Shown here: positions 1 to 7,367 of the stretch, in pieces | How the letters are laid out: every line of letters starts with the position of its first letter | How positions within the stretch are numbered: the stretch's first letter is position 1 | NCBI GenBank assembly: GCA_017402445.1 | Contig: JAFPME010000009.1 | Span: 1-64,000 of the forward strand | DNA: 64,000 nt | From: Prevotella sp. | GTDB lineage: Bacteria; Bacteroidota; Bacteroidia; Bacteroidales; Bacteroidaceae | Direction: 5' to 3' | Notes under the pieces: generated by a model | Told to the model about the DNA's origin: nothing | Seen by the model: only the letters and a program-made list of their open reading frames with translations | The model's database searches: none | Position numbers and translations under genes: made by a program

Positions 1-187
1 AACAGCACCAGTATCGTCATCACCTCGCTGTCGGAAAGACAGCATGGACGGTTGCGATGCCTCTTGCCTGAGGTGTCAACCAGATGTTTTTTCAACTCTG
101 GAGTAAAATATTTGCAGAATTTTTCGCTTTGCTCAACAACACGTCGTCGAGAATACAGAAAATTTCTATTAAATTTGCAGTTGTCAT
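1..187 (-). pseudogene. IS982-like transposase, N-terminal part, frameshifted and cut by window edge
   Basis: Reading the minus strand from an ATG at 187, the first 15 codons give MTTANLIEIFCILDD, which resembles the start of IS982-family transposases (EIFCIADDFCKFF type). This frame then stops. Another frame, open to the window edge, continues with FCKYFTPELKKHLVDTSGK and later LSDSEVMTILVL, also typical of this family. Removing 23 bases (120-142) would join both parts into one protein with the expected DDFCKYF junction, so the copy looks broken by a 23-nt insertion. The rest of the element lies outside the window, so the DDE residues cannot be checked. The family assignment is from recalled motifs. 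Confidence 0.6.
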
Positions 188-254
188 AGGAGTGAATGTT
201 GTTTGTATCTATTTGATTTTCACCTATAAAGGTACAAAAAATATTTCACTCCTA
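187..254 (-). promoter_or_regulatory. inverted repeat over the transposase start codon
   Basis: TAGGAGTGAA at 187-196 is the exact reverse complement of TTCACTCCTA at 245-254. On the minus-strand transcript the second arm ends in the A of the transposase ATG, so a hairpin would bury the start codon. Such fold-back at the translation start is known from several insertion sequences (for example IS10) as a guard against read-through transcription. Its use here is inferred. Confidence 0.4.
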
Positions 255-401
255 CAACTTTTTGGACACTTTTCTTACATCGAACTCACGTCAAGTTAAG
301 ACATCCCACAAACCAGTCATGAGTAGTTGTCGTCCGCTACCGCTTTCATGCCCGAAGCCATTGCCACTACTCACCGATCAGCAACCGAGTGTTAAATGTA
401 A

Positions 402-728
402 ACATTTTGAACCGAAAAATCGTACACAGATTTTTTTTCATTTTAGAAAGCCCATTCATTCTTTTTCAGTAAAAAAAGCAAACAGAATCGCAAGAAAAAC
501 CTCGCTGTTTTTCAAAATGGTCCATTTTACACCGCAAAACAGCCCGTTTTGCTCGTCATAAAGAGCCATTCTGCGCGACGAAACGGGCCTTTTTCGCATT
601 CAGAATGAGCCGTTTTGAAAGCCCTAAAAATGTAAAGAAAATACAAGTCGCTTGTTTCCAGCGTTTTGAAACATTCTCATAATTCGCGTGTACGCGTCCG
701 CCTGACTTTTATTTTAGAAGAGTGGCAT
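402..728 (-). repeat. dispersed repeat copy A with five-unit 22-bp array (514-617)
   Basis: This is nearly the whole gap between the IS fragment and lpxH. Five 16-bp imperfect dyads start at 514, 536, 558, 580 and 602, exactly 22 bp apart with 6-bp spacers. The typical unit is AGAATGGCTCATTTTG or AAAACGGGCCGTTTTG, an A/G-rich half, a GC centre and a T/C-rich half. Read on the minus strand, the whole block, including A/T-rich flanks with the shared stretch GGCGGACGCGTACACGCGAA, aligns with 52620-52950. I see no credible gene; the 22-bp period is not a multiple of three, and short ORFs across it look spurious. Nothing else recognisable lies in 255-401 or 729-790. Confidence 0.85.
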
Positions 729-790
729 AGATTTCGTATAATAAATGTTATTTTGTAAGCATAATTCAGCATTCGGATTCCGAGGGGATG

Positions 791-1555
791 TCAGAGCTTA
801 CTCTCCCCTTCGACGTACTCTTCAAGAAAGATGTGCTCGCCGTCGAAGACCACGTAGGTGAACTGCCATATCCAGTCGCCGATGATCATCATGCGCGATT
901 TGCGCGACAGCATCATGTCGAGCTCGATATGACGGTGGCCGTAGATGTAATAATCGATGTCGGGATGGGTCTTCATGTACTGTTTCGTGTACTGAATGAG
1001 GTACTCCTTGTCCTCGCCCATGTACGGAAGTTCTTTGCCGTCGGCACGCTTCAGCCGCGAACGCTTGGCCCAGGAGAGGCCGAACCACATTGCCCAGCGG
1101 GGATGAAGCATGGAGAAGAGAATCTGGCAAGTGCGGTTGTGGAAGATGCTCCGAATGAAGTTGAACATCTTGTCGGGATCGCCGAGTCCGTCGCCGTGGG
1201 CCATGTAGAACACCTTTCCGTAGATGTCGGTGGTGAGCGGCTTGCGATGCATGATGACTCCACATTCTTCTTCCAGATAACCGTACATCCAAATGTCGTG
1301 GTTGCCGGTGAAGTAGTGCACCTCCACGCCCATGTCGGTGAGCTCGGAAATCTTCCCAAGAAAGCGCGTGTAACCCTTCGGCACCGTGTATTTCCACTCA
1401 TACCAGAAGTCGAACATGTCACCGAGCAGGTAAACAGCACTCGCTTTGTTCTTGATACTGTCGAGGAAGCGCACTAAGCGACGCTCCTGCATCCTTTGAT
1501 GCGGGATGGCCCACGAACCGAGGTGGGCGTCAGAGAGTATGTAGACTTTTTTCAT
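791..1555 (-). CDS. lpxH: UDP-2,3-diacylglucosamine diphosphatase (LpxH-type)
   Basis: A calcineurin-like metallophosphoesterase of 254 residues, the usual size for LpxH. LpxH hydrolyses UDP-2,3-diacylglucosamine to lipid X and UMP in lipid A synthesis, on the inner face of the cytoplasmic membrane. The metal ligands are all visible in order: SDAHLG (D9, H11), GDMFDFW (D46), GNHD (N85, H86), AHGDG (H120) and YGHRH near residue 205. There is no signal peptide. The start is the only good ATG (MKKVYILSD), as in the family. The neighbour upstream is a MIP18-like gene on the same strand with an 89-bp gap. Bacteroidetes members are often split between LpxH and LpxH-like; the full motif set supports activity. 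Confidence 0.88.
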   Translation of the reverse strand: MKKVYILSDAHLGSWAIPHQRMQERRLVRFLDSIKNKASAVYLLGDMFDFWYEWKYTVPKGYTRFLGKISELTDMGVEVHYFTGNHDIWMYGYLEEECGVIMHRKPLTTDIYGKVFYMAHGDGLGDPDKMFNFIRSIFHNRTCQILFSMLHPRWAMWFGLSWAKRSRLKRADGKELPYMGEDKEYLIQYTKQYMKTHPDIDYYIYGHRHIELDMMLSRKSRMMIIGDWIWQFTYVVFDGEHIFLEEYVEGESKL

Positions 1556-1644
1556 AACTGAGGAGTGAGAGTTGATGGTGAAGAGTTTTGCTGCGGAAAT
1601 GCCACAGCCTTCGAGACGATTAGTGAAGAATTAAGATTTCTCAG

Positions 1645-1965
1645 TTAATCGAATCCGAGTTCCACCCGCGCTTCTTCCGACATCATCGACTGGTCCCAAA
1701 CGGGCTCGAAGACAAGGTTGACGTTGACGCTCTTGACGCCCTCAACACTCTCTATCTTTGTGCGCACGTCCTCCAGGATGAAGTCGGCGGCTGGGCAATT
1801 GGGCGCCGTGAAGGTCATGTCCACGTCTACGTTGCCATCGTCCTGCACGTCAATCTTGTAGATCATGCCCAAGTCGAAGATGTTCACGGGAATCTCCGGG
1901 TCGTAGACCGTCTTGATGACGTCCACGATACGCTCTTCAATCAACGTTTTTTCTGCTTGTGTCAT
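1645..1965 (-). CDS. MIP18/DUF59 family Fe-S assembly protein
   Basis: A small cytosolic protein of 106 residues that is almost entirely one MIP18 (DUF59) domain. Such proteins (SufT, PaaD-like, MIP18) help deliver or mature iron-sulfur clusters. Visible family marks are the DPEIPVNIFDLGMIY segment near residues 22-36 and TFTAPNCPAADFI around residues 51-63, whose Cys is the conserved one. The C-terminal tail WDQSMMSEEARVELG also matches Bacteroidetes members. A TAnnTTTG box lies upstream at 2006-2013 on the minus strand. No suf genes are in the window, so the exact client is not known. Confidence 0.85.
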   Translation of the reverse strand: MTQAEKTLIEERIVDVIKTVYDPEIPVNIFDLGMIYKIDVQDDGNVDVDMTFTAPNCPAADFILEDVRTKIESVEGVKSVNVNLVFEPVWDQSMMSEEARVELGFD

Positions 1966-2005
1966 GTAGCTGTTAAGAATTAAATCCTTTTCTTGTTTCT
2001 GCTTG

Positions 2006-2013
2006 CAAATTTA
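2006..2013 (-). promoter_or_regulatory. -7 box for MIP18 gene
   Basis: TAAATTTG on the minus strand fits the Bacteroidetes -7 consensus TAnnTTTG, about 40 bp before the ATG. A clear -33 TTTG is not seen at the usual distance. Confidence 0.4.
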
Positions 2014-2158
2014 CATAAAAACCGCGATATACAAGCCAACGGAATAAAGAAATTTCATTTTGGGGACTCCCCGAGCCCCCGATAGGTGTATCGGCTCAGC
2101 CCCAAACACCCGAAGGGAATGTTTAATTCTGAACTCTTCTTGGTCTTGAATTGTTACT

Positions 2159-2851
2159 TCAGAGCCGTCCCTGCTCGTGATAGCTGAAGTAGGCGCCGTC
2201 GGTGACGATGACGTGGTCGAGCAGATAGATGCGCATCAGGTCGCAGGCTTTCTTCACACGTTCTGTCAGTCGGTCATCATCACGGCTGGGCCTGACGTTG
2301 TTGCTGGGATGATTGTGACAGAGGGCAACGACTGTGGCATTGGCCAGCAGTGCCTCTTTCATGATGATGCGCACATCGACGGCCGTTTCGCTGATGCCGC
2401 CGCGCGAGATGCGCACCTGTTTGATGAGTTTGTAGTTCTGGTTCATGAGCAGGATCCAAGCTTCCTCGGTGCTGAGGTCCTGCATCAGTGGGTGCATTCG
2501 TTCGTAGATAGCCGTGGCGGAGTCGATGCGCTGCCGCTCTTGCGCTTTTTCCAACTGCCGACGCTTGCCCAGTTCGCAGGCCGCCAAGACGGTGATGGCT
2601 TTCGCTTCTCCGATGCCGTTGTAGGCGCACAGTTCCCGTATGCTCATTTTCCCAAGCGTATTCAGGTTGTTCTGGCAGTCACTGAGGATGTGTTTCATCA
2701 AGTCTACGGCACTCTCCTTCGTGCTACCCGACCCGATGAGTATAGCCAGCAACTCCGCATTGGTCAGAGCCTCAGCTCCGAGTCGCATCAGTTTCTCGCG
2801 CGGACGGTCTTCCTCAGCCCACTGGTTGATATTCAGCTTCTGTTCTTCCAT
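2159..2851 (-). CDS. radC: RadC family JAB-domain protein
   Basis: A 230-residue RadC/MPN-domain protein. The N-terminal part holds a helix-hairpin-helix-like segment (IRELCAYNGIGEAKAITVLA) and the C-terminal half the JAMM metalloprotease-like fold, with the His-rich core HNHPSNNVRPSRDD. RadC was once linked to DNA repair, but its biochemical role is unproved. I start it at the ATG at 2851 (MEEQKLNINQW), not the longer in-frame ATG at 2896. A full promoter (TTTG at 2897-2894, TACATTTG at 2874-2867, minus strand) sits between the two, so the longer start would not be transcribed. Confidence 0.88.
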   Translation of the reverse strand: MEEQKLNINQWAEEDRPREKLMRLGAEALTNAELLAILIGSGSTKESAVDLMKHILSDCQNNLNTLGKMSIRELCAYNGIGEAKAITVLAACELGKRRQLEKAQERQRIDSATAIYERMHPLMQDLSTEEAWILLMNQNYKLIKQVRISRGGISETAVDVRIIMKEALLANATVVALCHNHPSNNVRPSRDDDRLTERVKKACDLMRIYLLDHVIVTDGAYFSYHEQGRL

Positions 2852-2866
2852 TATTCCTTTTTCCTG

Positions 2867-2897
2867 CAAATGTACGAATAATCCACGACTAAGCAAA
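2867..2897 (-). promoter_or_regulatory. radC promoter
   Basis: On the minus strand TTTG, 19 bp, TACATTTG match the Bacteroidetes -33/-7 consensus. Transcription would begin about 10 bp before the radC ATG at 2851, which decides the start choice. Confidence 0.6.
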
Positions 2898-2925
2898 TAT
2901 TCCCCATTGCTTTTTTCTTTTCCAC

Positions 2926-4164
2926 CTATGATCTCACGCCGTCGTCACAACCACTCCTGTGTCGATAGTATTCGTTCACCAGACTCCTGTAGCCCAGCTG
3001 CTTCAGCTTGTCGTAGTCAGTACGGTAGTTGGCTTTTCCATGTTTTCCCGTACTGAGGAAGCGGATGTTCTGTTGCAGGTAGTGGTCTATTTCCTTCAGG
3101 CCGTCGGTCTGGTTGATGATGGGGAAGAACCATCTCGCCCAAGTGAGGGTCTCACAGTCGTCGTTCTCAAAGAACTTCTTGTTAAAGTGGTTGATGAGTC
3201 CCTTCATCGCCTTTTCTGGTTCGATGTGCTTCATGCTACGCCAGCGCATAAGCGACTTGGCGGCTCTCTTTATCTTCCCTTTCATCTTCTTTTTCGAAGC
3301 CTCAGAGATGTCGATGCTGTGTCCATGACACTTGAAACCCAGGAACTCGTAGGCTTCATCAGGCGAATAGACTCTTTCCTTGGAGGGGTTTACTTCCAGC
3401 CGGTATTGTTTGAGGAAGCCTGCCATCAACCGTTTACATTCTTCAAGCGTCTCAATGTCGGGAGCAAACATGATGATATCATCGGAATAGCGAGCATAGA
3501 CCACGCCGGCGTCGTGGAAGTATCGGTCGATCTCCTTCAGATAGACGTTGGCCAGGAAAGGCGACGTGGGTGTCCCAGCCATCACGCCATGTTTTTCCCA
3601 GACAGTCTCGCCCTTGTATATGGCACGGTCGTCAGTAAGCATGTTTTTCAGGAAACGAAACAGGATCGGGTCGTCGGCCAGCATATCTTCCAACATCGAC
3701 AGCAGGATGTCAACGCAAATGGAATTGAAATAATCGTGGATGTCGAGCTTGTAAGCCCACAATCGTTTCCCGGCAACAGCCCTGTTGATGGACAGGACGG
3801 CGTCGTGAACGTTCAAGCCTCGTCGGAAAGCATAGCAGTTGGGAGCAAAGTATCCGTCGTATGCGTATAGCTTGAAGGCAATGGCTTTGAGCACCTTCAT
3901 CTCGTCGGGCGCGAAAGAGTACACCACTCGTTTCTTGCCCGTTCCCATTTTGTTGACAATCTTCTTCACCGGGATGCCCAAACCCTCTCCCTGAAGTATC
4001 TTCTCCACAACGGGAAGATACAGCTGCTGCTCTACGAAACGGTCGGCATCTCTGAACTCACGCCAATTGTAGCGCCCTTTCAGCAGACGATAGGCAATCA
4101 ACTCGTCCCACACATCAGGTCGGCCCAGTTGATTGATGATACTTATCTTCTTCCCTCCTGTCAC
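2926..4164 (-). CDS. stand-alone reverse transcriptase of uncertain class
   Basis: An RNA-directed DNA polymerase of about 412 residues if started at the GTG at 4164; the frame is open to an ATG at 4251 (441 residues). Counting from 4251, motif A is AYKLDIHDYFNSI (D170), the motif B region is GTPTSPFLANVYL (226-238), and the active site is YARYSDDI (D257, D258). FLGF (303-306), a group-II-like motif, follows. The last 130 residues are basic and helical, ending in NYRTDYDKLKQLGYR. There is no visible maturase HNH domain, no retron VTG motif after the active site, and no DGR template/variable repeats nearby. The long start would overlap the structured RNA candidate, so the GTG is preferred but not certain. 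It is probably co-transcribed with the 169-residue gene upstream. A defence role is inferred only from the arrangement. Confidence 0.85.
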   Translation of the reverse strand: MTGGKKISIINQLGRPDVWDELIAYRLLKGRYNWREFRDADRFVEQQLYLPVVEKILQGEGLGIPVKKIVNKMGTGKKRVVYSFAPDEMKVLKAIAFKLYAYDGYFAPNCYAFRRGLNVHDAVLSINRAVAGKRLWAYKLDIHDYFNSICVDILLSMLEDMLADDPILFRFLKNMLTDDRAIYKGETVWEKHGVMAGTPTSPFLANVYLKEIDRYFHDAGVVYARYSDDIIMFAPDIETLEECKRLMAGFLKQYRLEVNPSKERVYSPDEAYEFLGFKCHGHSIDISEASKKKMKGKIKRAAKSLMRWRSMKHIEPEKAMKGLINHFNKKFFENDDCETLTWARWFFPIINQTDGLKEIDHYLQQNIRFLSTGKHGKANYRTDYDKLKQLGYRSLVNEYYRHRSGCDDGVRS

Positions 4165-4171
4165 TTTCGAT

Positions 4172-4330
4172 AAAAAAAAGAAAAAGGGGACTGTTTTTGA
4201 ATCAGCAAAATTGCTGATCACGAGAGGATACCTTGTCCCTGTTGCCTGCAAAACATCATCTGCGGACAGGGCTGCCTCCTTTGCAGGCGCAGCTGAACTG
4301 CATCCCCTTTTTCCGTATTTCTCAGTTCAG
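4172..4330 (-). ncRNA. candidate structured RNA between small gene and RT
   Basis: On the minus strand the gap folds on paper into several exact pairings. 4323-4330 pairs with 4293-4300 (8 bp, across the stop codon of the upstream gene). 4280-4288 pairs with 4244-4252 (9 bp, GCCTGCAAA arms). 4266-4271 pairs with 4237-4242 and crosses the previous stem, giving an H-type pseudoknot. 4235-4239 with 4187-4191 would enclose an 8-bp hairpin (4201-4218). A T-rich tract (4185-4172) follows, as at a terminator. The position just 5' of an RT gene is where retron-type and other RT-associated RNAs lie. No known RNA family was recognised. Confidence 0.5.
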
Positions 4331-4831
4331 GAACTTGCGGATGCGCCCGATTACATAATTCCTCTCGTTAGGCATCTGCGTGTAGAAGTTGATGTAGGGC
4401 AGCTCCAGCTTTTCGGCATACATTCTTGCTATGAGGTACTTCACGTTGGAGTCGTGACTGTGACCGTTGCCGAGCATGACGACCGCCTTTGCCTTGCCGT
4501 CACATTCAAGCACGAAAGTGTAGGGCTGTCCCCATTCTGCCTTGTAAACCTGCGTGGGCCGCGTCGTATATAACTGGGCCTCGTCGCTGACAAATCCAGC
4601 CAGGTCTGTCACAGGAACGTTCTCGCGAATGCTGTAAGATGGGAATTCACTTTGCAGGATGCTTTTGAAATAGGTTTTCCACTCGGAAGGCGACTTTTCT
4701 GTCACCTCCGCCTGTCTGACGGGGCGCTGGACCGGACGTTCAGGGCGCAAGGGTCTCGCGTTTTCCAGATCGTTATCAATGTGATCTTTGGCAAGTCCGA
4801 ATAGCTTCAATAAGATTTTAACGATGTCCAT
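4322..4831 (-). CDS. small protein with degenerate nuclease-fold-like C-terminus
   Basis: A 169-residue cytosolic protein that I cannot name. The first 50 residues are a short helix and a Pro/Arg-rich linker. Residues 51-169 run WKTYFKSILQSEFPSYSIRE, a YTFVLECDGKAKAVVML strand pair, then helix and strand LELPYINFYTQ and a final helix GRIRKFL. This order recalls PD-(D/E)XK-fold proteins of the DUF2726 type, where the strand usually ends in ELDG. Here that acidic core is replaced (VVMLGNGHSHDS), so catalysis is doubtful. It has its own promoter and lies just before the RNA candidate and the RT, which suggests a shared function. The fold call is weak. Confidence 0.6.
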   Translation of the reverse strand: MDIVKILLKLFGLAKDHIDNDLENARPLRPERPVQRPVRQAEVTEKSPSEWKTYFKSILQSEFPSYSIRENVPVTDLAGFVSDEAQLYTTRPTQVYKAEWGQPYTFVLECDGKAKAVVMLGNGHSHDSNVKYLIARMYAEKLELPYINFYTQMPNERNYVIGRIRKFLN

Positions 4832-4858
4832 AGGTTACTATTTTACAGGTTCTCTCCG

Positions 4859-4890
4859 CAAATATACAACATAATTGATGAACGACCAAA
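4859..4890 (-). promoter_or_regulatory. promoter of the small gene/RT cassette
   Basis: On the minus strand TTTG (4890-4887), 20 bp, TATATTTG (4866-4859) is a strong match to the Bacteroidetes consensus. The start would be about 20 nt before the ATG at 4831. No second promoter is obvious before the RT, so one transcript may carry all parts. Confidence 0.6.
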
Positions 4891-5002
4891 CAATTTGCCA
4901 TTTATTATTCGTTTTTCTTTACACATTCCATACGAACGGGTGGTTTGCATCATCATATAGCATGACCAGATGAGGTCGCAGAACGCTCCTTCAAGACTGC
5001 GA

Positions 5003-6046
5003 TTACTTGTAGAAATTCTTCTCGAAGGCCGTGAACTCGTCCTGTCCCTTGACACAGCGTTTCCACCAGGACTCAAGGAAACCGAAGCCATAGCCCATCA
5101 GTTGGACGAAGGCGGCGGCAACACTTTTCAGTCCGATGACGAGACTATGGTTTTTAATGCTGGAATCAATGAAGATAAGAAGGCTGTAGAACACGATGGG
5201 TGCCCACGGAAGCAGGGCCACCCAATACCATGTGTGCCAGTTTCCGGCGTCGTAGTGCATCATGGCGCGGCCGAAAGCGGAGATGAGGACCAGCAGGATG
5301 ACGCCCACGGTGAACACCATCGGCAACAGATGGACGAGCTTCATGGTGCCAGGATGACGCTTCTCCAGGTTGATGCGGGCGATGCCGCTGTTGTAGACCT
5401 GCCGGAAGAACTTGCGGAAGTCAGTTCGACGCTTGTGCCATACCCATGCTTCGGGGAACAGTCGCGGTTGGTAACCAGCCTCCACGATGCGGTAGCTGAA
5501 GTCGATGTCTTCGCCGAAACGCATCTTCGAGAATCCTCCTAACTGCTGGTAGACATCGCGCCGGATGCCCATGTTGAAAGAGCGTGGGAAGAACTTGTCG
5601 AGCTTCTTCTTTCCGCCACGGATGCCACCCGTGGTAAAGAACGATGTCATGGAGTATGAGATAGCTTTCTGCGTAGGCGTGAACGAGTCGTGCGCGCGGT
5701 CGGGACCACCAAAGGCATCGGCAGGCTGACGTTTCATCTCGCGTTCCACCTCTTCTATATACGTGCGCGGGAGCACTACATCGGAATCAAGTACGATGAG
5801 CCACTCGCCCTGGGCACGCTCGGCCCCATAGTTGCGGCTCTGTCCGGGCCCACTGTTAGGCTTTACGAAGTAGTGCAGGTCGAGCCGTCCCACATATCTG
5901 TCACACACATCCTTGCAAGGTTTCGACGAGCCGTCTTCAACGATGATCACTTCAAAATCTTTCAGGGTCTGCTCTGTCAGGCTCTGCAACAGCTCGTCCA
6001 CCTCGTCGGGACGGTTGAAGACAGGTACGATGATAGAATATTTCAT
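5003..6046 (-). CDS. family 2 glycosyltransferase, membrane-bound
   Basis: A 347-residue GT-A-fold glycosyltransferase. The start IIVPVFNRPDEV, the nucleotide-sugar and metal site LIVLDSDVV near residues 94-102 and the acceptor-side motif FGEDIDFSYR are all intact. Two or three hydrophobic segments near residues 238-320 anchor the C-terminal part in the cytoplasmic membrane. Such enzymes add sugars to polysaccharide, lipid or protein acceptors; the sequence does not reveal which. It stands alone on the minus strand between the RT cassette and efp, with its own promoter at 6072-6103. Confidence 0.85.
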   Translation of the reverse strand: MKYSIIVPVFNRPDEVDELLQSLTEQTLKDFEVIIVEDGSSKPCKDVCDRYVGRLDLHYFVKPNSGPGQSRNYGAERAQGEWLIVLDSDVVLPRTYIEEVEREMKRQPADAFGGPDRAHDSFTPTQKAISYSMTSFFTTGGIRGGKKKLDKFFPRSFNMGIRRDVYQQLGGFSKMRFGEDIDFSYRIVEAGYQPRLFPEAWVWHKRRTDFRKFFRQVYNSGIARINLEKRHPGTMKLVHLLPMVFTVGVILLVLISAFGRAMMHYDAGNWHTWYWVALLPWAPIVFYSLLIFIDSSIKNHSLVIGLKSVAAAFVQLMGYGFGFLESWWKRCVKGQDEFTAFEKNFYK

Positions 6047-6071
6047 GCGATGTTCGTTTTCTCTTTTTCTG

Positions 6072-6103
6072 CAAAAGTAAGGAAATAAATTGAAACGAAC
6101 AAA
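6072..6103 (-). promoter_or_regulatory. promoter of the glycosyltransferase gene
   Basis: TTTG (6103-6100), 20 bp, TACTTTTG (6079-6072) on the minus strand matches the Bacteroidetes consensus and lies 25 bp before the ATG. Confidence 0.6.
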
Positions 6104-6164
6104 GAAACAGCTTAAAATTGTCCTCGTATGGAGCGGAAAGCCGGACCTATCGGTCTGGGGAATG

Positions 6165-6206
6165 AAAAAAAGATCAGGACAGACACATCCGTTCTGTCCT
6201 GATCTT
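6165..6206 (-). terminator. efp terminator
   Basis: A 12-bp perfect stem (GATCAGGACAGA at 6172-6183, TCTGTCCTGATC at 6193-6204) is followed on the minus strand by a run of seven T. It lies 45 bp after the efp stop. Confidence 0.8.
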
Positions 6207-6248
6207 TAAGAGGCATCGACAGACGATGCCGTTGTTCTTGTCTTCTTA

Positions 6249-6815
6249 TTACTCCTTCACGCGCTGCAGATAGCTGCCGTCGCGAGTGTCTACCTGAACG
6301 AGCTCACCCTCTTCGATGAAGAGCGGAACGCGGATTTCAACGCCCGTCTCGAGCGTGGCAGGCTTGGTGCTGTTGGTAGCAGTGTCGCCCTTGATGCCCG
6401 GTTCTGAGTGGGTGATGCGCAGAACGGTCTTCACCGGCATTTCTGCGTACAGGATTGTATTGGTGTCAGCATCGCTGACCACATCGACGATGTCGCTTTC
6501 TTTCATGAAGTCAACGCCAGTAATGAGCCCTTTTGCGATGGGAATCTGGTCGTAAGTCTCCTGGTTCATGAAGATGTAGTCCTCACCTTCCTGATAGAGA
6601 TACTGGTACGGACGACGCTCTACGCGCACGTCTTCAAGAGCTTCGCCGATGTTGAAGCGCTTTTCCAGTACACGTCCGCTGACAACGTCCTTCAGTGTGG
6701 TGCGCATGATGGTGTTTCCCTTGCCCGGCTTCACGTGCAGGAAGTCGATGCAGAAGTACAGCTTACCGTCCATGCGGATGCATGTACCTTTCTTGATGTC
6801 TTGTGATTTAATCAT
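6249..6815 (-). CDS. efp: translation elongation factor P
   Basis: A full-length EF-P of 188 residues. EF-P binds stalled ribosomes and speeds peptide bond formation at polyproline stretches. The N-terminal KOW-like domain with the loop VKPGKGNTI, which carries the modifiable Lys near residue 32, is followed by the two OB domains. The C-terminal end GSYLQRVKE is typical. It is divergent from rpmH; both promoters lie in the 203-bp gap. A terminator closes the gene. Confidence 0.97.
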   Translation of the reverse strand: MIKSQDIKKGTCIRMDGKLYFCIDFLHVKPGKGNTIMRTTLKDVVSGRVLEKRFNIGEALEDVRVERRPYQYLYQEGEDYIFMNQETYDQIPIAKGLITGVDFMKESDIVDVVSDADTNTILYAEMPVKTVLRITHSEPGIKGDTATNSTKPATLETGVEIRVPLFIEEGELVQVDTRDGSYLQRVKE

Positions 6816-6860
6816 AACGTGATATACCTAATTTATTTAATAATCTTGCTGATTCGGGTG

Positions 6861-6868
6861 CAAAGGTA
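6861..6868 (-). promoter_or_regulatory. -7 box of efp
   Basis: TACCTTTG on the minus strand in the context GGGTGCAAAGGTA (plus strand) is a common Bacteroidetes -7 element. The same 13 bases recur before tRNA-Pro (35291). No clear -33 TTTG is seen. Confidence 0.5.
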
Positions 6869-6919
6869 GTAAGAATTTAGAAAAAAACATAAAACTTTGG
6901 CGTAAAAGTTGCATAAAAC

Positions 6920-6950
6920 TTTGCTATTTAAAAATTTATGTGTACTTTTG
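6920..6950 (+). promoter_or_regulatory. rpmH promoter
   Basis: TTTG (6920-6923), 19 bp, TACTTTTG (6943-6950) fits the -33/-7 consensus exactly, 68 bp before the rpmH ATG. Confidence 0.65.
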
Positions 6951-7018
6951 CAGCCCAAAAGCGGATTGTTGTGTCCGCTTAATGACGAAATAACAACGAA
7001 ACAAAATAAGAAAGAACA

Positions 7019-7174
7019 ATGAAAAGAACATTTCAGCCGCACAATCGTCGTCGCGTGAACAAGCATGGATTCCGCGAGAGAATGGCAACAAAGAATGGTC
7101 GTCGCGTGCTGGCAGCACGCCGCGCAAAGGGTCGTAAGAAACTGACAGTATCCGACGAGAACCACGGAAAGTAA
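7019..7174 (+). CDS. rpmH: 50S ribosomal protein L34
   Basis: A 51-residue, very basic protein starting [20 protein letters not shown] and containing [20 protein letters not shown], the L34 signature. L34 is a late-assembling protein of the large ribosomal subunit. The C-terminal tail [11 protein letters not shown] is slightly longer than in proteobacteria, as usual in Bacteroidetes. It has its own promoter and a strong terminator, and is not next to rnpA here. Confidence 0.97.
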   Translation: MKRTFQPHNRRRVNKHGFRERMATKNGRRVLAARRAKGRKKLTVSDENHGK

Positions 7175-7212
7175 TCGTTTCATGAGCTTCCCCTTGTGGG
7201 GATGCTTGTACG

Positions 7213-7256
7213 AACAAGAAGGGACAGGGCAAGATGCTTTGTCCCTTCTTGTTTTT
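7213..7256 (+). terminator. rpmH terminator
   Basis: A 14-bp stem (AACAAGAAGGGACA at 7213-7226 with TGTCCCTTCTTGTT at 7240-7253) followed by T residues. Confidence 0.8.
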
Positions 7257-7326
7257 CGCTGTGTCTGCATGCCAGTAGCGAGCGAATTCATTTTTGTCTG
7301 GATTGTTATTTTTTTTGTTTTTCTTG

Positions 7327-7356
7327 TTTGAAAACCAACAAATATTGCTAACTTTG
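7327..7356 (+). promoter_or_regulatory. promoter of the metal-uptake locus
   Basis: TTTG (7327-7330), 18 bp, TAACTTTG (7349-7356). The predicted start is near 7363, almost on top of the first GTG codons of the next gene, so the message would be nearly leaderless. No regulator binding site is obvious. Confidence 0.55.
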
Positions 7357-7367
7357 CAGCCGTGGAC

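Noticed and set aside
514..617. 22-bp repeats as a CRISPR array
   Set aside because: Units vary and are dyads, spacers are only 6 bp and not unique, and no cas gene is in the window.
2926..4330. Diversity-generating retroelement or group II intron
   Set aside because: No template/variable repeat pair or Avd-like gene is visible, and no domain V, maturase or HNH part is seen; the RT motif B is not of the DGR form.
4843..5091. 82-codon frame upstream of the RT cassette
   Set aside because: It overlaps the glycosyltransferase gene and the clear promoter at 4859-4890.
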